Assembly (NCBI GenBank): GCA_016200895.1 | Contig: JACQDX010000033.1 | Location: 1 to 64,000 of the forward strand | Length of the DNA: 64,000 bases | Source of the DNA: Burkholderiales bacterium | GTDB taxonomy: Bacteria; Pseudomonadota; Gammaproteobacteria; Burkholderiales; Burkholderiaceae_D | Direction: 5' to 3' | Shown here: one piece after another, positions 9,485-19,878 of the stretch | How the letters are laid out: every line of letters begins with the position of its first letter | Numbering within the stretch: the first letter of the stretch is position 1 | Position numbers and translations under genes: made by a program | The notes under the pieces: model-generated | Seen by the model: the letters and a program-made list of their open reading frames with translations, nothing else | What the model was told of the DNA's origin: nothing | Databases searched by the model: none

Positions 9485-11334
9485 ACACCTCTACGCCACT
9501 GATTTCTGTACACATGCCAGCCAGGCCACAGAACTTCCGTATATTGCAGCTATGGCGCTTGTGCGCCCTGGTGTTTGCCATGCTGATTGCTTCGCTCTTG
9601 ACTCCCTTCGCTACCGCAGAAGACTTTCTCGATCCTGAAGACGCCTTCAAAGTATCTGCCCGAATGGCAGAACCAGGCATGGCCGAAGTGACTTTTACCA
9701 TAGCCGATGGTTATTACCTCTACCGCGAACGTTTCAAATTCAGTTCTGATGATGCCAGGCTAGGTGATGTCGACATGCCCAAGGGCAAGGTCAAGTTTGA
9801 TGAAACCTTTCAAAAGGAAGTGGAGACTTATCGCAAATCCCTGGTGGTACGCATACCTGTGCAGGCCGCAGCAGATTTCACACTCAATGTAGGGCGTCAA
9901 GGATGCGCCGATGGCGGGCTGTGTTATCCACCACTGGAAACACCGATTAAATTACAGATAGCTGGCACGAGTGCAGCAGGTGTACAGCCAGCGGCCAATG
10001 TGAGCAGCAACTTAGCAGCCAGCGCTGGTACAGAAGCCAACGGCAAAGCTGCAGAAGCCAGTCGCGACGAAGAAACCAGCAGCATCAGCGCCGCTTTGAA
10101 GAGCGGCAGATTAATCTTGATCCTGCCTTTGTTCCTGCTGCTAGGCCTGGGATTGTCTTTTACACCCTGCGTCTTGCCCATGGTGCCCATTTTGTCCTTC
10201 ATCATCGTTGGGGAAGGTGCAGGCATCAAGCGTAGCCGTGGTTTTTTGCTGTCCTTGTGCTATGCCCTGGGTATGGCGCTGGTGTACACGGCCCTTGGTA
10301 TTGCTGCTGGCCTGGTAGGGGAGGGCTTGTCAGCTACCTTGCAAAATCCCTGGGTACTGGGTGCATTTGCCCTACTGATGGTGATACTGTCGTTGTCCAT
10401 GTTCAATGTGTATCAATTGCAGGTGCCAGCGGCTTTGCAAACCAAGTTGACTGTGGCTTCAGAAGGGCAACGTAATGGCAAATTGGTAGGCGTGTTTGTC
10501 ATGGGTGCTATTTCCGCTTTGATCGTCGGCCCTTGCGTTGCCGCACCGTTGGCGGGCGCGTTGGTATATATCAGCCAAACCCGCGATGTCGTTGTTGGTG
10601 GTGCTGCCCTGTTTGCCATGGCAATGGGCATGAGTGTGCCCTTGCTGCTGGTGGGTATCTCGGCTGGCAGCTTGTTGCCACGCGCCGGTATGTGGATGGA
10701 AAGTATCAAGCGCTTCTTTGGTGTCTTGATGCTGGCCATGGCTTTGTGGATGATCAGCCCGGTGATACCAGTGTGGTCACAAATGTTGGGCTGGGCTATT
10801 TTGCTGATCGCTTATGCCAGTTATCAACTATTTTTCCAGCGTAGTGGCATGTTCGCTAAAGTCGCGTCGGTCATATTTTTCCTGCTGGGTGCTGTGCAAC
10901 TGGTAGGCGTTGTCACAGGCGGCCGCGATGTATTTTCTCCTGTTGCCCACTTGTATGGTGGCAGTACGGAACATGTGAAATTCACCCGCGTGCGCAGCAT
11001 CGCTGAACTCGATGCTGCCCTGGCGCAATCCAAAGGCAAGACAGCCATGCTGGATTTTTATGCTGACTGGTGCGTCTCTTGCAAAGAGATGGAAAAACTG
11101 ACTTTCCCCGAAGCTAAAGTCAAAGCCAAACTCGACAATATGCTCTTGCTGCAAGTTGATGTCACCGCTAACAATGCTGACGATAAAGCCCTGTTGAAAC
11201 GCTTTGGTCTGTTCGGGCCGCCAGGCATTATTTTCTTTGATGCCCAAGGTAAAGAAATCCCTGGTCAGCGCGTAATAGGTTATCAGAATGCAGATAAATT
11301 CCTGCAATCCTTGAATCGTGTTGAAGGAAAATAA
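9481..11334 (+). CDS. dsbD: Thiol:disulfide interchange protein DsbD
   Basis: DsbD passes electrons from cytoplasmic thioredoxin across the inner membrane to periplasmic DsbC and cytochrome c maturation partners. All three modules are present in 617 residues: a signal/anchor at about 22-42, a periplasmic alpha domain with Cys142 and Cys148, a membrane domain from about residue 210 with Cys230 (FTPCVLPM) and Cys352 (GPCVAAP), and a C-terminal thioredoxin domain with the CVSC active site at 531-534. It overlaps cutA by 4 bases. The system II cytochrome c assembly genes further along are plausible clients. Confidence 0.95.
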   Translation: MNTSTPLISVHMPARPQNFRILQLWRLCALVFAMLIASLLTPFATAEDFLDPEDAFKVSARMAEPGMAEVTFTIADGYYLYRERFKFSSDDARLGDVDMPKGKVKFDETFQKEVETYRKSLVVRIPVQAAADFTLNVGRQGCADGGLCYPPLETPIKLQIAGTSAAGVQPAANVSSNLAASAGTEANGKAAEASRDEETSSISAALKSGRLILILPLFLLLGLGLSFTPCVLPMVPILSFIIVGEGAGIKRSRGFLLSLCYALGMALVYTALGIAAGLVGEGLSATLQNPWVLGAFALLMVILSLSMFNVYQLQVPAALQTKLTVASEGQRNGKLVGVFVMGAISALIVGPCVAAPLAGALVYISQTRDVVVGGAALFAMAMGMSVPLLLVGISAGSLLPRAGMWMESIKRFFGVLMLAMALWMISPVIPVWSQMLGWAILLIAYASYQLFFQRSGMFAKVASVIFFLLGAVQLVGVVTGGRDVFSPVAHLYGGSTEHVKFTRVRSIAELDAALAQSKGKTAMLDFYADWCVSCKEMEKLTFPEAKVKAKLDNMLLLQVDVTANNADDKALLKRFGLFGPPGIIFFDAQGKEIPGQRVIGYQNADKFLQSLNRVEGK

Positions 11335-11433
11335 AGCATATTCTTAGAATGTATAAGCATGCAATAAAACTATCCTTGAGTAAGCGCAGTAGAGGGACTA
11401 TATTCAAAGTCTTGTGTCTTTTTGGAGAAAAAT

Positions 11434-12072
11434 ATGACTTTGCGTTTAGGCGATATCGCCCCTGATTTCGAGCAAGATTCTTCTATCGGTCCTTTGAAAT
11501 TTCATGAATGGGCAGGCAATTCCTGGGTCGTTTTGTTTTCTCACCCGGCTGACTTCACACCTGTCTGCACGACTGAGCTGGGCTTGACAGCAAAACTCAA
11601 GCCAGAGTTTGACAAGCGCAATGTGAAAGCCATCGCCTTGTCAGTCGATGGGGCAGAATCACATCTGCAATGGATCAAGGATATTGAAGCTACGCAGAAT
11701 ACGGTAGTTGGTTTTCCTATCGTCGCTGATGCTGACAAGAAAGTTGCCGCACTGTATGACATGATCCACCCTAACCAGTCCGAGACTGTGACGGTGCGTT
11801 CCTTGTTCGTCATCGACCCGAATAAAAAAATCCGCCTCATCATCACTTATCCTCTGACCACAGGCCGCAATTTTGATGAAGTCCTGCGCGTCATAGATGC
11901 CCTGCAATTGACAGATGGCTACACCGTCGCCACCCCAGGCAACTGGCGTGATGGTGATGACGTTATCATCCCGCTGTCGGTCAAAGATGAAGAAGTGATC
12001 AAGCAAAAATATCCTAAGGGCTATACTGCTGCGCGTCCATACCTGCGAGTTACGCCACAGCCCAACAAGTAA
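11434..12072 (+). CDS. 1-Cys peroxiredoxin (PRDX6-like)
   Basis: Peroxiredoxins reduce hydrogen peroxide and organic hydroperoxides with a reactive cysteine. The 212-residue length, the PVCTTE motif with Cys45, and the long C-terminal region without an obvious resolving cysteine place this in the Prx6 group. ATG at 11434 follows TTGGAGAAAA and gives MTLRLGDIAPDF, the expected start; the frame extends only a few codons upstream. It is monocistronic as far as visible: 99 bases separate it from dsbD, and a terminator follows. Confidence 0.93.
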   Translation: MTLRLGDIAPDFEQDSSIGPLKFHEWAGNSWVVLFSHPADFTPVCTTELGLTAKLKPEFDKRNVKAIALSVDGAESHLQWIKDIEATQNTVVGFPIVADADKKVAALYDMIHPNQSETVTVRSLFVIDPNKKIRLIITYPLTTGRNFDEVLRVIDALQLTDGYTVATPGNWRDGDDVIIPLSVKDEEVIKQKYPKGYTAARPYLRVTPQPNK

Positions 12073-12091
12073 GTCGATATCAAGCTGCTGA

Positions 12092-12128
12092 AAACAAAAA
12101 GCCACGAGTGATTCGTGGCTTTTGTTTA
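12092..12128. terminator. Bidirectional terminator between peroxiredoxin and sbcB
   Basis: AAACAAAAAGCCACGA (12092-12107) pairs with TCGTGGCTTTTGTTT (12113-12127), almost perfectly, over a 5-base loop. A runs on one side and T runs on the other allow it to work for the peroxiredoxin gene (+) and for sbcB, which ends at 12147 on the minus strand. Confidence 0.88.
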
Positions 12129-12146
12129 TAGTGCGAAAAATGGAAG

Positions 12147-13583
12147 CTACCTTGATGGGACGATCATTTCAGCATAGTCATACAAAGCACCCAAAATCTC
12201 TTCTGCCGCTTCGTCTGCTGTTTCCGACAAAGTATCTATTTCATTGAAATACATATCCACAGTCCTGGCATTGCCTGCACCATCTAACAAACGTGCGGCG
12301 CGGTGTTCTTCCCAGCTTTCCTGTTCTTCCATGCTCAGGCTGTCATGAAAATTGCGGGCGCGGTAGCGGAACAGTAATTCAGTCAGGCGCGGGTCCTGGA
12401 AGCTGGTGCTGGCCTTGGCGAGTTGCACGCCATTCATACGGCGCAAATCATTTAGCAAGCGGCGGTCACCAGCACCGACAAAACCGCCATACAAGTCTTC
12501 ATCCACGTCACTAGCTGCAGCTTCAGGGCGTGCATACACCTGCTCCCATATCGCTTTGGTAGCACCAGGCAGGGATGCCGCCTTGATGATGTGCTCTTGC
12601 ACTAGATGCATATCTATTTTCCAGCGCTCAGCCATGGGTGCTGACAGGGTCTTTAAATTGCCAATGACGATGGGTGACTTGTTGATGTGTATGCTTTTTA
12701 CAGGCAGGCGCTGCACGCCTTCTGGCAAGGCATCGCTCTTGCTGAACATGCGCAACTGTATGGTTTCTGCATCCAGCCCTGCAAGCTCTGCTGGATCGTG
12801 GGACAGATCCCAGGCGATCACTTCATTTTTGTTCTTGGGATGCATGGCCAGCGGCCACATCAATGCCAGGCAGCCTCGCTCTGTTGAGAACATGCCTGAT
12901 ACATGCAAAAAAGCTTTGTTCAGATCGGGCATATCGATTTCCGCCGCAACCCGGTCTTTCTTATGTAGGGCAAAACAAAAGTCGAACAGCTTGGGCTGGC
13001 GCTCGCGTATCAAGCGGGCCAGGGCGATGGTGGCACGCACGTCTGACAGCGCATCATGTGCTGCTTCATGAGCTATACCATTGGCCTTGGTCAGGTGTTC
13101 CAGGCGAAAGCTGGGCTTGCCTTCATCATTGAGTGGCCAGTTGATACCATCGGGGCGCAGCGCATAACAGGTGCGCACCATGTCCATGATGTCCCAGCGG
13201 CCACAATTGTTTTGCCATTCGCGCGCATACGGGTCAATCAGGTTACGCCAGAACATGAAGCGGGTAATTTCATCATCAAAACGGATGGTGTTATAACCGA
13301 CACCGATAGTGCCGGTCTTGCCCAGTTCCTGCTCTATCTTTGCTGCAAATTCATGCTCAGGTATGCCGCGCTCCAGACAGGTTTGCGGCGTGATATGGGT
13401 GATCAGGCAAGACTGCGGGTCGGGCAAAAAATCATTGGCGGGCTGGCAGTACAGCATGACTGGCTTGCCGATTTCATTGAGATCAGCATCCGTGCGGATG
13501 GCGGCAAATTGCGCTGGCCTGTCGCGACGTGCAACAGCGCCAAAGGTTTCGTAGTCATGCCAGAGAAAGGTGTGTTCTTGCAT
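12147..13583 (-). CDS. sbcB: Exodeoxyribonuclease I
   Basis: ExoI degrades single-stranded DNA 3' to 5' and acts in mismatch repair and recombination. The 478-residue product matches the family length (about 475). The DEDDh exonuclease fold is visible: WHDYETFG near residues 8-15 supplies the first Asp/Glu pair, and HDALSDVRATIALARL (about residues 155-170) supplies the ExoIII motif His and Asp. An SH3-like and a helical C-terminal domain follow. The ATG lies 80 bases downstream of the corA stop. The gene converges with the peroxiredoxin gene. Confidence 0.95.
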   Translation of the reverse strand: MQEHTFLWHDYETFGAVARRDRPAQFAAIRTDADLNEIGKPVMLYCQPANDFLPDPQSCLITHITPQTCLERGIPEHEFAAKIEQELGKTGTIGVGYNTIRFDDEITRFMFWRNLIDPYAREWQNNCGRWDIMDMVRTCYALRPDGINWPLNDEGKPSFRLEHLTKANGIAHEAAHDALSDVRATIALARLIRERQPKLFDFCFALHKKDRVAAEIDMPDLNKAFLHVSGMFSTERGCLALMWPLAMHPKNKNEVIAWDLSHDPAELAGLDAETIQLRMFSKSDALPEGVQRLPVKSIHINKSPIVIGNLKTLSAPMAERWKIDMHLVQEHIIKAASLPGATKAIWEQVYARPEAAASDVDEDLYGGFVGAGDRRLLNDLRRMNGVQLAKASTSFQDPRLTELLFRYRARNFHDSLSMEEQESWEEHRAARLLDGAGNARTVDMYFNEIDTLSETADEAAEEILGALYDYAEMIVPSR

Positions 13584-13663
13584 TGGTATATAAATTTAAT
13601 TTGTTGAATTGGTTTTCGAAGATCGTATTGCTCAGACCGTAAGACCGTATTTCATCCTGCTTG

Positions 13664-14758
13664 TTATTCAATGCGGCGACTGGCCTGGTCTTGCAAATAA
13701 CGCTGGCTGCGGAAATAAATCAGCAAGAGCACGACGATGACACCCATCGCCCCCATGGTGTACCAGAAACCGGATGCATGCTTAAGCAAGGGCATGACTT
13801 CAAAATTCATGCCAAAGATGCCGGTAATTAATGTCAGTGGCATGAACAGGGCGGTGATCACAGTCAGGGTGCGCATGATTTCGCTGGTTCTGTGTGCCAT
13901 CGCCGCAAAGTGGATCTGTACTGCTGATTCCAGCGAGGCTTCCAGACGGCGCGCATGGTTCAGTACGCGGCTGATATGCTCCATCACATCATTGGTGCGC
14001 ACCAGCAACAGGTCCTTGGCGCGGCTATTGCCATCATGGGTATCGACGATATGGTCGCGCAATTCCTGCATGGCATCGCGCTGTTCTTCACACAGGTTAT
14101 CGAGCTTGCGCAATTCCACCCGTGAATCCAGCAAGGCCAGCCAGTTATTGAAAGGGCGACGTGGGTCCAGCAAGGCATGTTGCCAGCGGTCGAGTTGCTG
14201 GGTCAGCGGCTGACGCAATTCCAGGTATTGATCAACCATGGAATTGAGCAGGCGCAGCATCAGGTCTTCTGGTGAAGCGGGCAGGCGACTGCCATGGGTA
14301 TTATTCTCTGCCCGGAATTTATAGTCCAACAGACGCTGGCGTGCCAGTTCTACCGTGCGGCTCTGAGCCGGACGTACTGTAATCAGGACATTTTGCATGA
14401 GCAAAAACGAGACAGGTGTCGTCGCCAGTTTATTCAGTGCTGCGGGTATCTTGCGCTTGACGCCGTTCTTGTTTTCGCCAGTCGCTTCTGTCAGTGTCAG
14501 CTTGCGAAATACCACCATTTCATATTCTTCAGTCGCATCGAAATAAGATGGATGTGTGAGATTAGTCACATCCTTGAGATGCAATTCATAAATCTGTGTA
14601 CCCGTGATGGCCTCGACCCGATTGCGCCATGCAATCGGGTCTGCCGCGACTTCTTCATGGCTGGCATCCAGCCATAAAAAACCGCCTGCACTGAGCAGTG
14701 CTTCAGGCGCGTCAGGGTTTTGCAGTGTCTGCGTGTCGTTAATGTGGAAGATGTCCAT
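13664..14758 (-). CDS. corA: CorA family magnesium/cobalt transporter
   Basis: The 364-residue product has a large N-terminal cytoplasmic domain with a long helical stretch (about residues 150-290) and two C-terminal transmembrane helices (about 300-320 and 335-355). The CorA signature GMNFE follows the first helix at its end. Such proteins are pentameric channels for Mg2+, Co2+ or Ni2+. I chose ATG at 14758 (MDIFHIND) over an in-frame TTG at 14794. The start lies inside the end of the upstream gene (20-base overlap). ZntB-type zinc transport cannot be excluded, but GMNFE favours CorA. Confidence 0.9.
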   Translation of the reverse strand: MDIFHINDTQTLQNPDAPEALLSAGGFLWLDASHEEVAADPIAWRNRVEAITGTQIYELHLKDVTNLTHPSYFDATEEYEMVVFRKLTLTEATGENKNGVKRKIPAALNKLATTPVSFLLMQNVLITVRPAQSRTVELARQRLLDYKFRAENNTHGSRLPASPEDLMLRLLNSMVDQYLELRQPLTQQLDRWQHALLDPRRPFNNWLALLDSRVELRKLDNLCEEQRDAMQELRDHIVDTHDGNSRAKDLLLVRTNDVMEHISRVLNHARRLEASLESAVQIHFAAMAHRTSEIMRTLTVITALFMPLTLITGIFGMNFEVMPLLKHASGFWYTMGAMGVIVVLLLIYFRSQRYLQDQASRRIE

Positions 14759-15989
14759 GCGTCTTTTGTAGTGAAAAAATAAACCAGAGTCCAACTAGCG
14801 AAATCAGGCAAGTTGCAGTCAGTAATGCCTGCACTGGTGTGGACAAGGTAAAGGAATAAAACCAGCTGGCAGTAAATAAGTTCATCAATAAGATGCATAG
14901 TATACGCATGGTCTCAGGCAGCAGATAAATGCGGCCTCTTTCCATCAGACCGCCTATGCACCATAAACCCATCACCAGCCAACTCACATAGATAGTGGCG
15001 CTCAGGGCGCTGATGGTTTTATACACGATCAGGAAATGGGTCGCCGCTTGCAACAGCAAGATGAACTGTACTATGCAGTACCAGGTCGTGGCCTTGCTCA
15101 TGACGGGATCATAAATCGGTCTCTGCAAATCGAATGCTGCAGGTGCAGATTGCGCCATCACATCGGCTGGACGCCAGCCTGGCGGGCGCAACCATATCTG
15201 CAATTTATCCAGCCAGTTTTTCGTGTGCCAGGCATCGCGCCAGACTTGCTCATACACTTCCAGATTGGCCCATAAAGGGTTCCAGCTACGCAGCGGTTTG
15301 CGCGTGCCATACACTATGGCGACATGGTCGCGCTCTTCTATGAAAGTGCCAAACAACCTGTCCCAGATGACGAGGATGCCGCCAAAATTCTTGTCCAGGT
15401 ACATGTCATTGACCGCATGATGTACTCGGTGATTGGATGGGGATACAAACACACGGTCAAACCAGCCCAGCTTGCCTATCTGTTCGGTATGTACCCAGAA
15501 CTGGTAAAGCAAATCGATGAGGGCAACCGCAATAAATACATCGAGAGGAAAACCGATGACAGCCATGGGCAAATAAAAAATCCAGCCAAATAAAGGCCCG
15601 GTGCTGGTTTGCCGCAAAGCGGTACTCAGATTGTATTGCTCACTTTGGTGATGCACCACATGGGCCGCCCATAACAGATTGGTCCGGTGCCCCATCCTGT
15701 GCAGCCAGTAATATAAAAAATCATAAAGCAGCAGGGCGGCTATCCACACCCAGACATTATTGGACGGCAAGGTAAACAGCGAAAAATGACTGAGCACCAG
15801 CGCATACATACCAATTGAAAACAGCTTGGTGAATGCCCCTATGATCTGGCTCATGACACCCAGGGAGAGGCTGTTGAGTGAATCATTCATGCGGTACAAA
15901 TGACGCTGGCGCTTGCGCGCCACGATAAACTCAAGGGCGATCAGGATGAAAAAAAACGGGCTGGCAAAGGTGATGATTTTTTCATGCAT
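14739..15989 (-). CDS. Fatty acid hydroxylase superfamily protein, AGMO-like
   Basis: This is a 416-residue integral membrane protein with the histidine clusters of the di-iron fatty acid hydroxylase/sterol desaturase superfamily: HRMGH, HVVHH and, further on, HTEQI and NHRVHH. Around these, SEQYNLSTALRQ, LYQFWVHTE and DKNFGGILVIWDRLFGTF closely resemble, from memory, animal alkylglycerol monooxygenase (AGMO/TMEM195), which cleaves the ether bond of alkylglycerols. ATG at 15989 (MHEKIITF) is preceded by AGGGCCAGGATC. It lies 10 bases after a YhhN/lysoplasmalogenase gene and overlaps corA. The superfamily is certain; ether-lipid cleavage is inference. Other hydroxylase substrates are possible. 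Confidence 0.85.
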   Translation of the reverse strand: MHEKIITFASPFFFILIALEFIVARKRQRHLYRMNDSLNSLSLGVMSQIIGAFTKLFSIGMYALVLSHFSLFTLPSNNVWVWIAALLLYDFLYYWLHRMGHRTNLLWAAHVVHHQSEQYNLSTALRQTSTGPLFGWIFYLPMAVIGFPLDVFIAVALIDLLYQFWVHTEQIGKLGWFDRVFVSPSNHRVHHAVNDMYLDKNFGGILVIWDRLFGTFIEERDHVAIVYGTRKPLRSWNPLWANLEVYEQVWRDAWHTKNWLDKLQIWLRPPGWRPADVMAQSAPAAFDLQRPIYDPVMSKATTWYCIVQFILLLQAATHFLIVYKTISALSATIYVSWLVMGLWCIGGLMERGRIYLLPETMRILCILLMNLFTASWFYSFTLSTPVQALLTATCLISLVGLWFIFSLQKTHGHLPH

Positions 15990-15999
15990 GATCCTGGCC

Positions 16000-16680
16000 C
16001 TATTCAGTATGAGATGAGGCGACCGAAGCTGCAATCAGCCACAGTGCCAGATAATAGCTGCTGAGGATGAGTAAAGGAGAGTGCGCAATAGGCGCGTAAA
16101 AGCGGTTATAGGCGAGCAGGGTATCGGACAGCATGAAGCACAGGCCACCAATCAAGGCCAGGCGGCCAGACATGTTGCGCAATTGCAGGCCACGGCTGAT
16201 GGCTTGTGCTGTCATGCAAAGCAAAAGGCAGACGTAGGCAACAACAGGGATCTGCAAACCGACTGGCAAACCCGGCCACAGTATCACCAGGTTGACGATG
16301 CCCAGTGCAGCGATGCAGACAAAGGCCAATGGTTTTCCGGCAAAGCGGCTATCACTGATGAGTGCGCGTAAAAAACAGACATGAGCCAGCAAAAAACTCA
16401 GCAGGCCGTATAAGAAACCATGGCGGAATACTGTGCCCGGTATCATCAGAAAGATATCGCCAATCAGCGAGCAAATTACCCCTGTCAGTATGGCGGTTTG
16501 ATAGGTTCGACTGATGGCAGGCTTGCTGCACCATGCAAAAAAGAAGATGGCGAGCGTCGCCAGCGGTTTGAAAAAATAGTGAACATATTGCGCACTGTCT
16601 ATCTCTTTCCCCCATTCTGCACCAGCAATTGCCAGCGCAGCAAAAATGAAGATGAAGACAGAGCGCAACATCGCAGACAC
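16000..16680 (-). CDS. YhhN/TMEM86 family membrane protein (lysoplasmalogenase-like)
   Basis: The 226-residue protein is almost entirely hydrophobic, with seven to eight predicted membrane segments, and reads as a YhhN family member: HYFFKPLATLAIFFFAW near residue 34, GDIFLMIPG, and FMLSDTLLAYNRF towards the C-terminus. The animal homologues TMEM86A/B are lysoplasmalogenases that hydrolyse the vinyl-ether bond of lysoplasmalogens. The start may be GTG at 16680 or ATG at 16671; neither has a strong ribosome binding site. It lies 5 bases after hemB and 10 before the AGMO-like gene, so the two lipid genes are probably co-transcribed. Confidence 0.85.
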   Translation of the reverse strand: MSAMLRSVFIFIFAALAIAGAEWGKEIDSAQYVHYFFKPLATLAIFFFAWCSKPAISRTYQTAILTGVICSLIGDIFLMIPGTVFRHGFLYGLLSFLLAHVCFLRALISDSRFAGKPLAFVCIAALGIVNLVILWPGLPVGLQIPVVAYVCLLLCMTAQAISRGLQLRNMSGRLALIGGLCFMLSDTLLAYNRFYAPIAHSPLLILSSYYLALWLIAASVASSHTE

Positions 16681-16685
16681 GGCGA

Positions 16686-17897
<1,212 letters not shown>

Positions 17898-17899
<2 letters not shown>

Positions 17900-18713
17900 A
17901 TTCTGCGTCAGCAGGCTTGTTTGCCTGGGCCTCTGCAGGTGCGTCCGCTGCATCTGTATCTGCGTTGGTCACTGTGTTTGTATTTACATCGGCCTCCGCA
18001 TCGGTTTCACCAGCAGCATCAACAGTATCGACAGTATCAACGATAGGGTCTCTATCCAGTCCAACCAGATGCTGTACTGCTGCATCGGCTTCTTCTATGC
18101 CTATGCGTTTCAGTGCAGAAAACAATTGCAGGCTGAAAGGGAAGAGTGGCCCCTCATCATCAACATAACTGTCCAGCACTGCCTTGGCTTTGCGCAAGGC
18201 ATCAGTACATTCGCTGCGATTAAGTTTATCAGCCTTGGTCAAAATGCAATGGATAGGTCGGCCAGTTGGTGCAAACCATTCCAGCATCTGTATATCAAGA
18301 TCAGTAAACGGACGACGTGCATCCATGATCAGGACCAATGCTGCCAGTTGCGTGCGTCTTTGTACATAGGCACCGAGTAACTGGTTCCAGTGTTGTTTGG
18401 CGGCACCCGGCACTTCAGCATAGCCATAACCTGGCAAATCTACTAACAGAGCACGAATTTCATCGACTCTGGTTTCATCTTTGCGATGCTGGCCTACATG
18501 GGCGCCACCAATTGAAAAATAATTAATATGCTGTGTGCGTCCCGGTGTTTTTGAGGCAAAACAGAGTTTTTTCTGATTGCACAGGGTATTGATTGCGGTC
18601 GATTTGCCAGCGTTGGAACGGCCAGCGAAAGCAATTTCGGGCACGTGGGTGCGCGGGAGATCGCGCAGATGATTCACCGTAGTGAAGAAGCGGGCTTGCC
18701 AGAGGATAGACAT
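17898..18713 (-). CDS. engB: Ribosome biogenesis GTPase EngB (YihA/YsxC)
   Basis: EngB is an essential TrmE-Era-like GTPase needed for late large-subunit assembly. GTPase motifs are clear: G1 GRSNAGKST near residue 30, G3 DLPGYGYA near residue 95, G4 TKAD near residue 157. The 271-residue length exceeds the usual 200-220 because of a C-terminal tail of about 50 residues, rich in Ala, Asp, Thr and Glu and probably disordered. Its 3' end abuts the candidate small RNA. It is transcribed divergently from the cytochrome c4 gene. Confidence 0.95.
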
Positions 18714-18930
18714 AGAGGAAAGGAATAATGGAAAAATGCAACATAAGGCAGTAAAAACGCCCGAAAGCTATTGTACAATAAGGGGTTAGGTCTTGGGCAG
18801 CGATTAAAACCATGCCCACAGACCAGTTTTGTACGTATTTTGTTGCCAAAAAGTGCCTTTTTACGTCTCAACTCGCTGCAATGTGTCGCCAATAGGGCAG
18901 ATTTCCATTATTTAGTCTCAGGGTGTTTGA

Positions 18931-19629
18931 ATGAACCGTGCTTTTTTATCGTTTACTAAGTCCATCAGCGTCGCAGTTTTGGCGGTGTCTTCTTTCGCCT
19001 CTTCGGTCTATGCTAATGAAGTAGCCAAACCAGCCAAAGCTGATGCAGTCAAAGGCGAAGCACTGTATACCAATGGCGATGCAGCACGCGGCATTACTGC
19101 CTGCGTATCCTGCCATGGCGCTGCCGGTAATTCCACCATTGCTGCCAATCCTAAATTGTCTGCCCAGCATGAAGTTTATCTGGTCAAGCAATTGACAGAC
19201 TTTACTGGCGATACACGCAAAAATGCCATCATGACCACCTTTGCCAAGGCCATGACTGCAGATGACATGAAAAACGTTGCAGCTTACCTGGCTACGCAAA
19301 AATCTAAACCAGGGACAGCAAAAAACAAAGACATCGTGGAATTGGGCAAGCAAATCTATCGCGGTGGTATCGCTGAGAAAAATGTTCCTGCCTGCGCAGG
19401 CTGTCATAGTCCGAATGGTGCTGGTATACCTGCACAATTCCCGCGTATTGCTGGCCAGCATCAGGATTACACCATTGCACAGCTGACTGGCTTCCAGAAC
19501 GGTTCACGCAAGGATGGCGCAAAAATCACTGGTGCCCGTCAAAACAGCGCACAGATGATGACTATCGCCAAGAAAATGTCTGAAGATGAAATTAAAGCTG
19601 TAGCTGATTATGTTGCTGGTTTGAAATAA
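18931..19629 (+). CDS. Cytochrome c4 (di-haem c-type cytochrome)
   Basis: The 232-residue protein has an N-terminal signal peptide (about residues 1-27, ending VYANE) and two similar cytochrome c domains, each with one haem site: CVSCH at 58-62 and CAGCH at 155-159. Cytochromes c4 carry electrons in the periplasm between the bc1 complex and terminal oxidases. The resB and ccsA maturation genes follow directly and would attach its haems. ATG at 18931 follows TCAGGGTG. A terminator lies downstream. Confidence 0.93.
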   Translation: MNRAFLSFTKSISVAVLAVSSFASSVYANEVAKPAKADAVKGEALYTNGDAARGITACVSCHGAAGNSTIAANPKLSAQHEVYLVKQLTDFTGDTRKNAIMTTFAKAMTADDMKNVAAYLATQKSKPGTAKNKDIVELGKQIYRGGIAEKNVPACAGCHSPNGAGIPAQFPRIAGQHQDYTIAQLTGFQNGSRKDGAKITGARQNSAQMMTIAKKMSEDEIKAVADYVAGLK

Positions 19630-19654
19630 TAAATAAAAATTAAGTAATTGAGGA

Positions 19655-19682
19655 GGGGGTGGCGATAGCCATCCCCTTTTTT
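19655..19682 (+). terminator. Terminator after cytochrome c4 gene
   Basis: GGGGGTGGC (19655-19663) pairs with GCCATCCCC (19668-19676, one G-T pair) over a GATA loop and is followed by six T residues. It separates the cytochrome gene from resB, which therefore probably has its own promoter in 19683-19878. Confidence 0.85.
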
Positions 19683-19878
19683 CATGATGGACGCAGCTAT
19701 GAAACTGCCTGAGAGTGTTTTAGCCAATTTTTAGTGAAGCGTGTACTATTCGTTGCGCCTGGATGTTGATATAAAACACTTCCTGACAAGGATGTTTGCT
19801 CTAACATCTGCCACATTCATTTTGCGCAAGCTTCATCAGTAATCTCAAAAGTAATATCACAAGTAATAAGCAGAGAGT

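Noticed and set aside
18769..18780. Palindrome TATTGTACAATA in the engB-cytochrome c4 gap
   Set aside because: It contains TACAAT on both strands, suggesting divergent -10 elements, but no acceptable -35 is found on either side, so I did not list it as a promoter.
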